Shown here in pieces: positions 47,434 to 60,194 of a stretch of DNA of 64,000 nt. The notes beneath the pieces were generated by a model, which ran no database searches, was not told the origin of the DNA, and saw only the letters and a list, made by a program, of their open reading frames with translations. The translations under genes were made by a program, and so were the position numbers. Position 1 is the first letter of the stretch. Each line of letters opens with the position of its first letter. The DNA is from Amoebophrya sp. A120. Its lineage: Eukaryota > Sar > Dinophyceae > Syndiniales > Amoebophryaceae. The DNA lies in contig CAJINV010000002.1 in the NCBI GenBank assembly GCA_905178155.1, forward strand, positions 9,866,931 to 9,930,930, written 5' to 3'.

Positions 47434-48147
47434 GCGGTCTGGGCGGATGTTTTCTGAAAATGTTGAAGATCATCCTATCTATCAAATCAAAGTGGACCAT
47501 GCTCCACAAAGACCGGGATAGTACCTTGCTCAATGAAATAGCGGGATACTTTGGTACTTAGCGCGAAGTATATTCCGGAGACCCTACTTTGCAGATTTTG
47601 CGGATCTTCAAAGCTGACTGCTGGCGCAGCCGGAAGTGAAAATTCAGGGAGTAAATGTTGTTCGAAGTTCTTGGCGATCGCGTTAAGTCTGATCTAAGTA
47701 GAAGACTTCCTTGACGATGTTTCGTTGGGGCTAGCTTTGAGAATCGTCGTCGCACTCGAAAATCGCATTCATGCCATTCGTACTTTTTCGTCTCAATCGA
47801 TCGTCAACGGGCGCCGGCGGGTTTCGTACTCGCTGCAGTCGTAAAGGGGTTATGCCTCTTGTTCAAGCCGCTTTCGTTTCCTGTGACACATTTGACAAAC
47901 CTTCCGCACTATGGCGAACGACCTTTCGAAAACTTAGTATAAAAAAAGCAAATAAAAGGCAAGAATCTGTCGGCAGTGTTGAAAGAGACGCAGTTAGGAG
48001 TCTTGCCATCTTCACTCGGTTTCCTTTTCAAGAGGTAGAATCTATCGAACAAAAAATATACTTTTATTGGCCGCCAGCACTACATCAAAATCAATACTAG
48101 GCCTAGGGCGTCTCCTTGGAGGTCGTTTCGGCGGCTTGTGATTCGCA
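47434..48147. other. Intergenic region
   Basis: About 710 bases with no supported gene; AT-richer than the neighbours. Confidence 0.5.
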
Positions 48148-51100
48148 ATGACGCACTACAGCACGAATTTTGTCTCTCGCCCCACAGCCAAGCTATTGCC
48201 CCTCGTCTTCTTCTTCACTTCTCTCACCGAGGAACATCAAGTGGCTGCTCGAACCCAGACGTCCAACCAGAACAAGCAGGAGAATGCGAAGAAGCAACAG
48301 CAAACCCTGGGGTTCAACCCGGGAAGCCAGCAAGCGGCGCAGGTGCTGGACGCGAATCAGGGCAGTGGGGCCAGTGGAAGTGCAAATCCACCGCTTGCGT
48401 CGCCTTCGGTGTCGGTGTCGCAGTCCGACGCACCATCTTCGGGTGCTGCCGCAGCCGCGCAGGTGCAGCAGAAGGAGGACGGAAAAAACAGCGAAAGCGC
48501 TTCTGGCAGTGAAGGAGCAGCACAAACAAGTTCTACTTCGTCGGCAAAAGCAATAGACAGTGATGGCGGCTCTTCCACCGCGAGCCCCGGGAACAAAGAA
48601 GCGGCAGGAGAAGTAGAGAACAAGGTGGGGGACAAGAATTCAGCTGCAGATTCGTCCTCTAAAACCGATGCTGACAAGAAGAAGAAGGAGGAGCCAACCG
48701 AGCCCAACACGTTCTGGAAGGAGCTGCACCAGGAGCGGGTGCTGCTGATTCTCCTACCCATCGCGATTTTCCTTGCGGTCGTCTTCGAGCGCGCGCACCG
48801 GAAGTGGCTGCGCGTCAACTTCTCCCTGGAGCTCGACCGCCCCCACGTGTCCGTCGACAACAGTCTGTCGGGACTGACGCACAACCTGTTCCAGACTGCG
48901 GTGTCTCTTTCCGGGATCTATTTCAAGCACCCGGCGGGGAAGATCAAGGGCTTGTCCTACATTCTCATGCTGGTCTGCCACAATTGCTTCGGCAAATACA
49001 TCGACGTGCAGTTTTTCTCGTTCACGGCAAGGTTTTGGGACTTCTACCAGCACCCCTCGCTGGAAGTGTTTCAAGCACTCATCCTCAACTGGCTCATGCT
49101 ACACACGGCCGCGGTCTTGACCTGTATAGAAGTAGCAGCGTTTTTGATGTTTTTTCAGAACTTTATTCGGTCAAGTGATCTCCTGTGTGTTGGATTAATA
49201 GGATTTGCGGTTTTTCTTTTGGATCGATATGGTGTGCATGATATCAGGAGCACGCTCCTGGAGTCTCGTTACGTCCATTGTTGAGGTTCTTTATTACGTC
49301 GAATAAAAATCAACACAGCCGTCTACTCGGTGTACATCGAGAAGATGTTGAAGCTGCACTGGCGGGAGCACATGACGGTGTATTTCGAGAAGATTTGGCT
49401 GCCCCGCAACTACGAGTTCTCGCTCCGGGACGACAAAGACATGGACAACCCCGACCAGCGGATCCAGGACGACATCAACGATTTCGTGGAGTCCAGCTAC
49501 GGGCTGTCGCTCGGCCTCTTCAACGCCGTGTCCAACTTTTTCCTCTACAGCTACATGCTGCTGCAGATCGCGCCCACCAACTTCTTCGGCATCTGCAACT
49601 TGCCGGGGTGGCCGATCTTCTTGTCGCTGATCTACGCGTCCGGAGGGTCGCTGCTGATCCAGATGATCGGGAGCGAACTGACGATCCAGGACTGGCAGCT
49701 GCAGCGCTACAACGGGAATTTCCGGGCCGAGTTGCGGTGGAACTTCACCATGAGCGCCCAGCTGGCCTCCATGCACGCGGCGAAAGCGCAGATGCGGCGG
49801 CTGCTGCAGCGCTTCGAGGAAATCAAGAAGTTGTCGTGGGGCAAGATCCGGCTGGAGCGGCAGCTGGACGTGTTCGAACACTTCTTCGGGTCCGTGGAGG
49901 CCATCATGTTCACCTGCATGTTGCTCCCCTTCTTCATCCGTGGCGAGGTTACTCTCGGAAACATCAAGCAATGCGAGTTTGGGCTGCACCGCGTGCGCGC
50001 CTGTTTCGACTTCTTCGTGCGGTCCTACGGCTCCTTGGCCCGGTACCGCGCCTGCTGCGACCGGTTGAGCTACTTCCAGAAGAAGTTGCTAGAAAACGCG
50101 GACTCCAGCAACTTCTCGACGGCCGAGGGCCTGAACACCGGGAGCTATCGTACAAGAAATTTGATTCATCGGCGATTCGAAATGGAAATAATTTTAATTC
50201 CGAAGTAGTCCTTCATGTGGTCATGCTAATGAGCAGAAGAAGTAGTAGAGGAAGATCCCACGACCTGCTTATCATAATCGGATCAAATTGTCGGTTCCGA
50301 TTTGTTGTTAGGTTAGCGGTGTGCATCTAGCTGTTAGTGGAATAAGTATAAACACAAGCACTTTGCTCATGCTCTTTTGTATGCTTAAACTCGTCATCGA
50401 ATTTTTTTTTGCGATAGTCCTCCGGACCTGAGTCCGAAAGCGGCCATACCATTGTACGGCACGCAGGCCGAGCAACAGCAGATCTCCCAGGAGCTCGCCC
50501 AGTTTGGCACGGACGAGTTGAACGACGACTGTGCTTTCCGCAGCGACTCCTGCTACTCCGAGTCCGATACCACCGCCAGCTATCGCGGTGGCAGCGCCAC
50601 CTCCGAAGCGGACTTTGGATCCAGCACGGGGCCGCCGAGCAGTGTGGTGTCCGATGCGGAGGGTGGTGAAAACGGGTCCGGCGAAGGTCAACAAGCCCTC
50701 ACCCCCTTGACGCGGAACCAGATGTGTTTCCAGCACTTCCGCGATCTGGCGACGAAACTGCGCACCGGGCGGGTGACCGTGTGCCTGCCCAGCGGCCAGG
50801 TCATTTTGAAGCACGTCCGGTTCGCGCTGCCCTCGGGCACGCGCATTTTGCTCTGCGGGCCTGAAGGCACGGGGAAGTCCACCTTTCTGCGCGTTCTGGC
50901 GGGCGTGTGGCCGTTCGTCAAGTACGAGGACGAGGTGTGCGAGCACCTCGGAACCGTGTTGCAGTCCGCGAACATTCACCGGTGGGAGCAAATTACCAAC
51001 GCAGTGGACGACGACGACGCTGACCAGGAGCAGGACCACCAGCAACGCCTTTACAACCACCTTGACCAGCAGAACAACGGGAGCAATATTGCGGACGACA

Positions 51101-52143
51101 AGCTCGCCCTTCTTTCCGGCTACGACTTTGCAAACCGCGCGGGAACATCATCATCTGGTGCAACGACCACTTTGCGGCAGCGCCGAGGTCCTCGTGCTCC
51201 TGGGAATAGTAGTAGCAAGAGGAACAAAAAGCTGACGGACTTTCTGTTCGAGTACGATCGGTCCGGGGGCGGGGGATCGGGCAGCGTGCTCAGCATCGGC
51301 GACGATATTGACGCGGACCACATCGTGAACCACGGCACCACGACCGGGACAAACACCAAGAGGCTGGCGGCCTTGAACACGACTACTTCGAAGGCGATCC
51401 GGTGTGGTAACTTCAAATTTTTCCCCAAATCGCTGGCTGAAGCAGAGTCCGAGGACGAGGAGGAGAACCACGAGCTGCACCAGCCCAGGAACAAGGAGCT
51501 GCCGTACCTGATCCCGCAGCGGGGGCCCGGACTGCCGTACCCGATGACGTTCCGGGAAGCCATCTGCTTTCCGGATCCGAAGGACACCTACTCGGACAAC
51601 GAAATTTACGAAGCTTTGGGGAAGGTGAAGCTCGACCTGAACGCGAAAAAGATCCTCGACTACACGTCAACGCAGCTGCAGCAGCAGACAAACACGACCG
51701 CGGCAACTGCAGGTGCGCTCGGTGCGAGCGCCGACGACGCCGGCGGGGCGGGAACTACCCTGTCGAGACATCAACCGCAGCAGCAAAAGCGTATCGGGCT
51801 GGACACCGCGATTGACGTCGCGCAGATCCTCTCGGGCGGGGAGTTGCAGCGCCTCATGATTGCGCACTGCCTGCTCGCGAAGCCCCGGATTCTGCTGCTC
51901 GACGAGGCGCTGGTGCACTTGAGCCAGGAAAACCAAAAATTGATGTACGAACTGCTCAACGACGAGCTGGTGGTCAAGCGCAAAACGGCCATCGTGTCGG
52001 TCTCGCACGAGTGGCGCAGCCTCCTGAACGTCCACGACCGGTACTACAAAATCGACCGGAACACGAAGCGCTTGCATATGAAATCAGAGCAGCACGACTA
52101 CTCGAGCCCACCAGCAGCGAACGACTGTCGGGGAGTTGCATGA
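48148..52143 (+). CDS. ABC half-transporter, SbmA/YddA-like (ABC_membrane_2) family
   Basis: Exons 48148-49123, 49319-50145 and 50422-52143 sum to 1175 codons. Intron 1 (49124-49318) is GT...AG; the second gap is a decayed introner. After a 150-residue disordered N-terminus comes a membrane domain with several helices (VLLILLPIAIFLAVVFE; VLTSVYSVYIEKMLKLHWREHMT; GLFNAVSNFFLYSYMLL; WPIFLSLIYASGGSLLIQM) and the family motif DNPDQRIQDDI. The nucleotide-binding domain has Walker A GPEGTGKST (about 50860), Q-loop IPQRGPGLPYPMTFREAICFP, signature LSGGELQR, Walker B ILLLDEAL and an H-loop SHEW. About 200 residues of disordered sequence split Walker A from the Q-loop, unusual for the family. Eukaryotic relatives include ABCD peroxisomal transporters, which share DNPDQR-like motifs. 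All catalytic motifs are intact. It should act as a dimer in an organelle or plasma membrane; substrate unknown. Confidence 0.85.
50146..50416 (+). mobile_element. Probable decayed introner in the ABC transporter gene
   Basis: 271 bp starting TATCGTACAAGAAATTTGAT and ending with the complement of TATCGCAAAAAAAAATTCGAT. A clean TSD is not visible (GGAGC versus GTCCT), but dropping 5 bases after the element joins NTGS to PDLSPK in frame, as in the other introners. Confidence 0.55.
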
Positions 52144-53596
52144 TAATTATTGTCGGACTGAATCACACATGAGGTGGTTTTGCATTCGTGCCCTAGTAGG
52201 TATGATTGACATTGAAAAAACGTATTTTTATTGCATGCTGCCAGTACGTCAAGTAGAAGGGCGACGTTATCGCTATGGCATGCTACGGACACGAATATGC
52301 CGATGCAGTCGACGCTGCGTGTGGGAAATGAAGTTTTTGAGCTGCATACCGCTTCGGTTTGATCCCTACAGCGAAGAAGCGTAACCGAGACGGGGCGGTC
52401 ACGATAGAAACAGCCCCAGCAAAACACCATGAAAGCCGAAACGTATGTCTAAGCATTTTCCACAGTGAGCCTCTTGATTTCGAATGCATTGCAATTGGTA
52501 AGTGCACTTGATGTTGGCTTATCACTTGCACGACGCTTTCCGTTTTTCGTTTTCTGAGCCTATTCAGCAAATTGCGTCCTTGTCTTCTTGAAGGGACAAG
52601 CAAGACTGCAGTTGCTTTTCACGTAGCTCAACAACTTATCCTCGCGTAGAAAAAAATCGACATTTCACCGTGTGATACTCCACAATTCTCAATTTCTGTA
52701 CAAAACATTTTCGCCACGAAGGCGGACTATTATCTGTTGATAGATGTATCAAAAGTTTCACTCCAGCCAGATCGATGCATTGCTTCATTTGGTAGAAGCA
52801 AGAAATCTCTTCACATGTACAATCGAAGCAATTATAGCAGTCAAAATAAACGACTTCAGAGAAAAATTAGCAGCCACCTGCATTGCGATGGCGTTTATCT
52901 TTACTTACATCAAAATCAATGATGACAAATCAACAATGAAGAACGTACTCTTGTTGGTGAAAAATATTGCCCACGTCTGAGTTGCTTTTTTTTCCCATAG
53001 TACAGGGAGGTACTCGTAGCTAGAGGTATGTCGTGTTCGATGTGAGTGGCACAACTACATCGGCTGAAATGTCACCCATCGATCGGTATCGTGTATTGGT
53101 ATGATCCAGTTCGCCCATCGTGACATCCCTTTAGACATTCCATTGTTGCTTTTTGCGAACGTATCATTTGACTTGTGAATGTCTATCATCTCAGGCAGTG
53201 GAAGTGAATACTCCCATGCGGCCCAGTTCAGGAAAATTCGACATTCTCAGGAGGTGGTAAAGATCTTGCTGCAAACAAATGTCGTCTCTATGTGTGAAGG
53301 TATCGTCGTATTTCCCGCCGGTATGAGGTAGAAAAACGAAAACTCGCTGCTCGTAAACGTAATCTAATTCGTCGTAAATCGCTACCGAAGTAGCATGTGA
53401 GCTTCTCGTAAAAATCGCAATCGAAATAGAAAACTATGAGTTACCTGCTTTGCTCTTGTCGAAACAATTCTAGTACCTTCAACTTATTTTTCCCTATTGC
53501 AGCTTTTCTTTGCTGACGCCCTGTCGTGTTTTTCATCCTTGCACACAGTTCCTGCAGCTGAAAAACACGTCGTTCTACTTGAAGCAAAAAAAAGTC
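52144..53596. other. Intergenic region, 1.45 kb
   Basis: No supported gene. A sequence TTGCACACAG ends at 53548 in frame with the next gene and could be an acceptor, so a 5' exon of that gene may lie here. Confidence 0.4.
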
Positions 53597-54400
53597 ATGC
53601 TATCTTCCTTGCGGAAAGACATCCGGGAAACTATCTCGGTCGGGGCTCCGATGTACAACAACGGCAACCCCTCGGGCTGCCTGCGTCTGTACCGGGGGCT
53701 CGCGGGGGAGATGCTGTCGAAAATGGGCAGGGCAAGCTCGTTGGACCAAACAGAGAAGCAGGCGCAGGACCGACTGCAAAAGGCAATGGAGAAAATCGAC
53801 CAGCGGAGCGCGACCATGACGATGCCAACAAGTTCCTCTGGTTCGACTTCAAATTCCATGGTCAAGGAGGACGCGTGGACGTTGCGGCGCGCGTTCGACG
53901 ATATTTTGTCCATGGGAACCCCCGACATGATGCCGGACATGGAGGACGTGCGCGTTGTGAAAGTCCCGTGTCAAAATCCGAGGAATTGCCAGTTCCCCAA
54001 TTGCAACTGCGAGAGCAAAGCAACTCGGTCTTCGTCAAGCACAGTAATGATGGTCAGAAACCAGAATTGCCAAAACCCGAAGAATTGCAAATTTCCAAAC
54101 TGTAACTGCGGCGCTGCTCCATCAAATTCCGATATCGCAAGGGTGTGCCAGAACCCGCGCTGTTGCAAGTATCCGAATTGCAACTGCGGCAGCAACAGTC
54201 GCTCCTGCGGTGGGGGTGTGCCGTCAGTCTGTCAAAACCCGCGGTGTTGCAAGTACCCCAACTGCAACTGCGGGCGCGCGGCGGGTCGTAGTTCCTCCTG
54301 CGGACGGGGTGGCATGCGCGGACCCCCCATGGGCTGCAGGAACCCACACTGTTGCCAGTTTCCTAGGTGCGGTTGCAATGCGGTAAGTAGAGGCTGCTGA
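53597..54400 (+). CDS. Cys-rich repeat protein with five CxNPxxCxxPxCxC units
   Basis: ATG at 53597 gives 267 aa. Residues 1-45 hold RETISVGAPMYNNGNPSGCLRLY, a pattern like the GxPxYNxGxxxxCxxxY motif I associate with small helical domains in algae and cyanobacteria (from memory, unnamed). After a hydrophilic helix and a Ser/Thr linker come five units of the form C-[QR]-N-P-x-[NC]-C-x-[FY]-P-x-C-x-C, at about 53970-54010, 54067-54108, 54147-54189, 54229-54270 and 54333-54376. The linkers are Ser/Gly/Arg-rich. The spacing suggests metal binding or disulfide knots. No signal peptide is visible. The frame is open upstream to an acceptor-like site at 53548, so an upstream exon is possible. No function assigned. 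Confidence 0.7.
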   Translation: MLSSLRKDIRETISVGAPMYNNGNPSGCLRLYRGLAGEMLSKMGRASSLDQTEKQAQDRLQKAMEKIDQRSATMTMPTSSSGSTSNSMVKEDAWTLRRAFDDILSMGTPDMMPDMEDVRVVKVPCQNPRNCQFPNCNCESKATRSSSSTVMMVRNQNCQNPKNCKFPNCNCGAAPSNSDIARVCQNPRCCKYPNCNCGSNSRSCGGGVPSVCQNPRCCKYPNCNCGRAAGRSSSCGRGGMRGPPMGCRNPHCCQFPRCGCNAVSRGC

Positions 54401-54938
54401 GAAGAACTACACCAGCGCCATTCGTATGTATTTACTGTGATGATTTGAAGATTTCCTTGGCTTCGTTCCGCCACCTGGGCGCTGACGGTGAAAGTCACTG
54501 AAGGGCAGCTATCTCGATCTCAACACGTTTCCTTTACTGTACGATTTTCAGATGTAGTTATTAAGTTTTATGCTACAGGTTTCCTTTAGTTACAGGAACG
54601 CACCGATGTGGATTCGAATGTGGGGATGGAGCAAGCCTTTCTGGTAGTGCTTGCACATAGGACAAGCAACCCATTGGATATCAGCGTAGTTGTTCTGTTC
54701 TTGCTTCAAGAAAATTCGTCTCTCGTTGTACAGTTTCCTGCTCGTCGAGTATGAGAGATTACGTCGAGCTGAGAGTGAGATAACAATGCGGTGCTCGCGT
54801 AGGTTCGACAAAATTCCTCTGAGGTCGGTTTTGTTCGAAGCGGTACATTAGTTGATGAAATTGATAAGTCCGATTATTTAAAGATCGCTTTCTATTTCAG
54901 TTTTTGAGCTCAAAAAGTCTATCGTTATTTTTGCCGTG
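54401..54938. other. Intergenic region
   Basis: About 540 bases with no supported gene; AT-rich. Confidence 0.5.
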
Positions 54939-57900
54939 ATGTCTGAAAGTGAAAAAATGAAAATGCACGTGGCGAATTCCGAATTTGGACTCCAAAGCGA
55001 GCAGAATATGCAGCAAGGAGTTGATGTAAGCAGCTGCAACAAGCAGGAACACGCACCGTCGAGCAAGGGATTTCCGCTGACCAAGCCTGCGCAATCCACC
55101 GCTCTTGGAATCCGGGATGATGATGATGGAGCTGGTCCCGCTCGCGCATTCCGCAAATCCCAGCTGCGCGTCCTCTTTGCTGTATTGCTCGGAGCATTCC
55201 TGGTCCCCGCGTACATCCATTTCTGTCTAGAATACGGCTCGAGTTCCACGCTGGGCTTCAGTTTCAACCGCGCAGCAAGTAACAGTGAATACCGTGAAGA
55301 TACCGACGTGCTGACGAGTCTTGTGCCGACGATCCTCGATTTCGTGCCTGGATTTTCACGCCCTTCTCGTCCCAGTGCTGCAGTTACTGACACGACAGGC
55401 CGCGGAGACTCGCAGCGTGTCTTTCCGAGCACCTGGCGCCGTCTGCGCGCTGAGATTCTAGTGACGAAGAACGCGGAGAGGGGTTTTCCAGGAGCCGGTG
55501 CAGCAAGTGATGGTCAAGACCGGCACCAGCGTTTGTCGCAGCACCTGTTGGAAGAAGAAACAAAGTTGCAGCAGATGCTGACGCTCGCCTGGGACATCCA
55601 CGACATGACGACGACGATGGAGCACCGCATTCCAAGCGGCAAGAAGCTAACCTTCGAAGCTGTTGGGGGTGCTTTTCCAAACGACCATGTGCTCAGATTC
55701 TGGAATTTCGATCGGTATCGTGTCTGCTTTTGAATTTCATTTTTATGGCCACGCATAGTGGGTGCCGCGTTGTGAGTAGTAATTTGCCTGCTCATCTGGT
55801 TGAGGCACCATGCGAAAATCACTGGCTTTTGATGACCACAGGGCAATAAAAAAAACGTAAATTGAAGAAGAAACTCAGGTATCAATACGACCTGGATCCG
55901 GACAAACTGAACACGGTTTTACAAAACGAGTACAAAATCGGGAACTTTCGGTCGTCCTACTCGCGGCTGGTCGACCGGTTCCCGCTGTTTTGTGTGGACA
56001 GTGAGATGAACGACCACGACTCGAGTGCATCAACAACTTCCTCTTCTGCAGAAGTTGTCCGTGTCACTAGCTCCTCCTGCGAAGAAAAATTCGGCGGTGG
56101 ATTTGACAAAATTCAGCAAACTATCGGGACTTTGGTGAAGCTGGAATATCGAGTCACGAATTTTCAACACCTCATGCACGACGATGAAAACGCAGAAGCG
56201 GAAGTGAAGCAGTTCGAAATTCAGTGGCTGAAGAACATGGAGAAGATAAGATCCAAGCAGCTACACGGTGCGGAAGGTCGTACTGGAACGTCGAAAATTC
56301 GGTTGCACTTCTTCTCCGAAGGCAGCTCCGTCGACTACGCGTTTTTCAGTGCAGTGGAAACGCGAATCTCGCTGTTCTGCTTGGCGGGGTTGGGTGTTTT
56401 CGCCGCGGTCGGTCTGGTCGGCATGGTTTTCTTGTGGAAGAAGCGATATGTCGTCGAAACTAATGTAGCTGATTCTACTGATGTTGGCCAGCAAATCGTC
56501 TCCAAAATCGAACTTACCGGCACGCTCCAGCGCATCGCTTTCTCCGCTTGCAAAGTGTTTCTCACCACGGTCACAACCTTTGCGATCTTCGTATACCACT
56601 GCTGGACGCTGGTGAAAAATGCAGAAAATGACAACTACAACACTCCGACCAAGACCGACTTTCAGTTGCTGTTACCGAATGTGATCAAATTTCTCACGTT
56701 CGCCGTTCTGCCGGTGCTGCTCTCCGGGCTGGAGTTAGGGCTCAGGGCGGAGAAAAAGAGCACGACCCTGCTTGTCGTTCCGACGATTCTTCTTCTAGCA
56801 CTTGGCTTGCTCTTTCTGACGGTTTTCGGTGCGAGCAATTCTGGACCAGAGACGACGCAGGAGTACTGGGCAATCACTTTGCTCATCGGGATTAGTGTGC
56901 ACGCAGCGATTCACTGGGTGTTTGGGCATCTGTTTCGTGCTGGAAACCCAGGTTTTTTACCACGACGCACTTCGTCTACAACAACTACCGTTGAAAATGA
57001 TTCCGGGACCAAAAATGTGCAACAGGCACTCCACGAGAAGCAGGAAGGGGACGAAATGCGTGTGGACGTTGTCGTTCCTGTCGACAATGAGCTCTCTCGA
57101 ATAAGCACAAGCAGCAACAAAAACAATCATTCCCCAGAAAAAACCACTTCTCGTAGCACCACGCCGGCGAAGCAAACTCACGATGCAGACGACAAAGCTT
57201 CCGCCGGTTCAAGCACCGAGTTGAATTTCACGGATCCTTCGTCGGCATCGGTATCGCAAACGACATCCCCTACGAAAGAAGAGGTGTACGACGAAAACGT
57301 TGAGCACGACAAGGAGTTTGCGATCAAGCAGAAGTCGAGTGCAGCCTCGGACAGTGCCTTCGCAGGCACAGATATCGAAGCGGAGGTGGAGATGAACGAG
57401 CACACAGTAGTGAAAAATACTACAAGGAAGACGCTCGCCCTCATCCGAGCCTTCCTGTTTCTGTCTTCGCTCGCTTTTGCCACAGTCGTTGTTCTGATTC
57501 GGAACGGAGAGGAAAGGGAAAGAAGCAATACGACCTCAGACTTGCTTTCAATCGAGAGCTTTGTCGTCACGCCTTGGGCCGCTACAGCAACGTCTTTCGC
57601 GTCGTCCTCTACCGCGCACGTGCGAAACTACTTGGAGTACAAGCAAAACCAATCTGTTTTCACCAACGACGAGGTGGAAATCGTGTACAGCGTGGCTCCT
57701 CCTCAAGACGCTGTCACCAGGCAGAATGATCCGAATGATCCACATCCTCCGGTCCACTTCTCGACAAAAACCGAACTGCTGGAAGAAAAGCGGTTTGCTG
57801 AAAACTTGAAAAACCACCTGTCACAGCAGTTTTATTCGAGTCCGCGCTCTGCTGACTGCCATCCCTTCACCACGACCGCGTTCTTCCAGGATTTTGAGAA

Positions 57901-58987
57901 GTTCCTCTGGGAAAACGGACTGGACAGCACAGAGAAAATTCCGAGCAGCTTGGCCCACGAGTTCGTTCACATGAAGCAATACGAACACTGGAAGGCGGAT
58001 CTGAAGTTCGCTACAGTTCTTGATCCCGCTTTTGGAATGGGACAACAGAAGCAGTACTATGTCAACAACTTCAAATTCCGCGTGAAGTTCTCCTGCAACG
58101 CAGAGAAGATCCGAACGCAGGAAGTACTAGCTGCGGCGCAGCAGTTTGTGATGGCGCACAAGAACCCGAACGAGAGCCAAAAAATCTACTTACGTGCCGC
58201 GGTTTTCTATCCGTTCGCGGATTCCTGGTCGATGGACAACGGGTGGACGGGGGTTGCTACGAAAAACGGTTTCTTCACTGCTTTTAGTGGAAATAAAGAA
58301 CACGTTCCTTCCAGCGACCTCGACCGCTTTGCTGCCACCACATCAGCTGGACCCGAAGTAGACGAAAACACTTCTTACGACTTGGCCATCTTTGCGGTTG
58401 TTTCCAGCCTTTTCCTCGCAATCGGAGTTGCGGTTGTGGAAAGAAAAACCTCCTACAGGTGGATGAACGAACAACGGTCCCTCTCGGCCTGCTTCAAACT
58501 TGTTTCATCCACCGCCCTTCCTCACTTGCTGAGTCTATTCGCGACTGTGGCGGAAGTGTTTGCTGTCTTTCTGTTGCTTGCCGCAACAACCGGCGAAAGC
58601 GAAAGTGGCGGTTCTGCAGGAGGCAAGGATGAAGCTGACGGAACAAGGCTCGCAAACGGCTTGCTGCCCATCTCGGCCATCAGTCTGACCGCCATGTTCG
58701 TCTATTTTCTTGCAGCGAAGACAACTACATCCGTTGGAGCTGCATCAAAGTGGTCCTCCTATGAGCCGCGCTGCACTAGTCCGGGCACTAAAATGAACAC
58801 CGCGGCTCGACCAACACCAATCGGCTCCCTCTCGCAGCAGCAACACCTGTTTCTGTGGGCGGTGCCGATCTTTTCGTTTTTCGTTTTGCAGATGGTTTTC
58901 TTTTCTGACATCGTTGCATTTCAAACAAGTGGGGTTCTCTTGTTCTCGACGGTACTCTTCACTATTTTGAACTCTATCAAGATTTGA
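54939..58987 (+). CDS. 12-TM protein with RND/Patched-NPC1-like topology
   Basis: Exon 1 54939-55714, intron 55715-55878 (GTATCG...CTCAG|G), exon 2 55879-58987: 1294 aa. Hydrophobic segments: TM1 LRVLFAVLLGAFLVPAYIHF, then an ectodomain of about 330 residues, TM2-TM6 between about 56360 and 56940, a disordered loop rich in Ser/Thr/Asp, TM7 LIRAFLFLSSLAFATVVVLI, a second ectodomain of about 270 residues, then TM8-TM12 to the end (…FTILNSIKI). This 1 + ectodomain + 5 / 1 + ectodomain + 5 plan is that of RND-superfamily proteins such as Patched, Dispatched and NPC1. I did not find their conserved GxxxDD motif or typical sterol-sensing motifs, so the assignment rests on topology alone. If correct, it would move lipids or sterols across a membrane. 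Confidence 0.5.
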
Positions 58988-60194
58988 CGCAAAAGTGATG
59001 CCAAAAGGCTGCAGGAAGCATCCCGTGAATAATGAATCATGCTGGTACTAGTATTAGCGCAAGCGAACCAGTACGTACAACTAGTGCAAGACGCACGGCT
59101 TCATAGATTTCCGCAATGACAAACCTTTCTTACTTTCAAAAGATTAGCAAATAAGAAAACTACCACCTTTGCTATACAAAAAGTGAGCTTTTACTGTGCC
59201 TCTTTTCGCAAGTGCTGCATGCACCTAGATACTTTGCTACTCGAATGAAAGGCACAAAACAGACTGCACTGGTTCCAGATATCGTCTCTCAAAAAAGTAT
59301 CCTCTAGCCGTATTATTTTTGTCTTTGTATCAACCTTAGGAGCTTACTACAGAATTCACGCTGCTCCAAAAATATTTCATTTCCCCTTACTTCTCCTATT
59401 CCACTTTCACATACCAGAATTGTTGAATGATCTCGAGAAAAATTAATTTGCCTGTAGTTCCTATTCGTCTAAAAATTGAACTTCTATTTTCTGACTTCTT
59501 TATGTGGGTTTTGCACCGTTACCGAGCGCCAGAGATTTTGGAAACACCTGCCACGGTAGCAGTTAGCGAACAAGTAGAGCAGGATGGTATTTCAAATAGT
59601 TTACTTACTGTATGATATCTTTTCCATCCTTCTGACACCACGGTGCTCTGCTGCAATTCCAAGAAACAGTCGCAAAAACACACGGCAAAACAAGCCAACT
59701 TCGAGCTTCTTGTATATATTGAGACGCGTACGCGGGCGGAGGGACCAGGAGCAGGACCACGACAGGGATCTACAAAATAAAAACGACGCGAAGATGAAAA
59801 AAGCTTTCTGCCGAGAGGCCGCCGCCCCCACTCGGAGTTCGCGCGGTGTTCGCGCTCCTAATTATCATCCCGTTTCTGACACCGGTGATCAGCGATTGTG
59901 TGTCTTAGAGTGTACTTGCGGTTCGTCAAGAGCAATAATCTCTTCAAGGATCTATCTCCAGTCGAAGCCCAGGCCCTTTTGTGTTGACCCGCGGGTCAGC
60001 CTAGGTACAGGTAGCTAGACATAGCACAAAGAAATAAACGTCATTCTTTCTGATACTACTGACACTGTAGCTTTGGTTTTCAGCTTCTCCGACTTTGGGT
60101 CGGTTGTAAGACATGGTCGCAACTTTGTCATTCGTCTTTTGGAGGAGGTTCTGTTCAATTTACTAGACCACAAACGAAGCTACCAAGCAACGTG
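58988..60194. other. Intergenic region, 1.2 kb
   Basis: No supported gene. Short open frames around 59427-60018 lack protein-like composition. It should include the promoter of the kinase gene. Confidence 0.5.

Noticed and set aside
59427-60018. Short open frames as small genes
   Set aside because: No protein-like composition, no splice or start support; AT-rich intergenic background.
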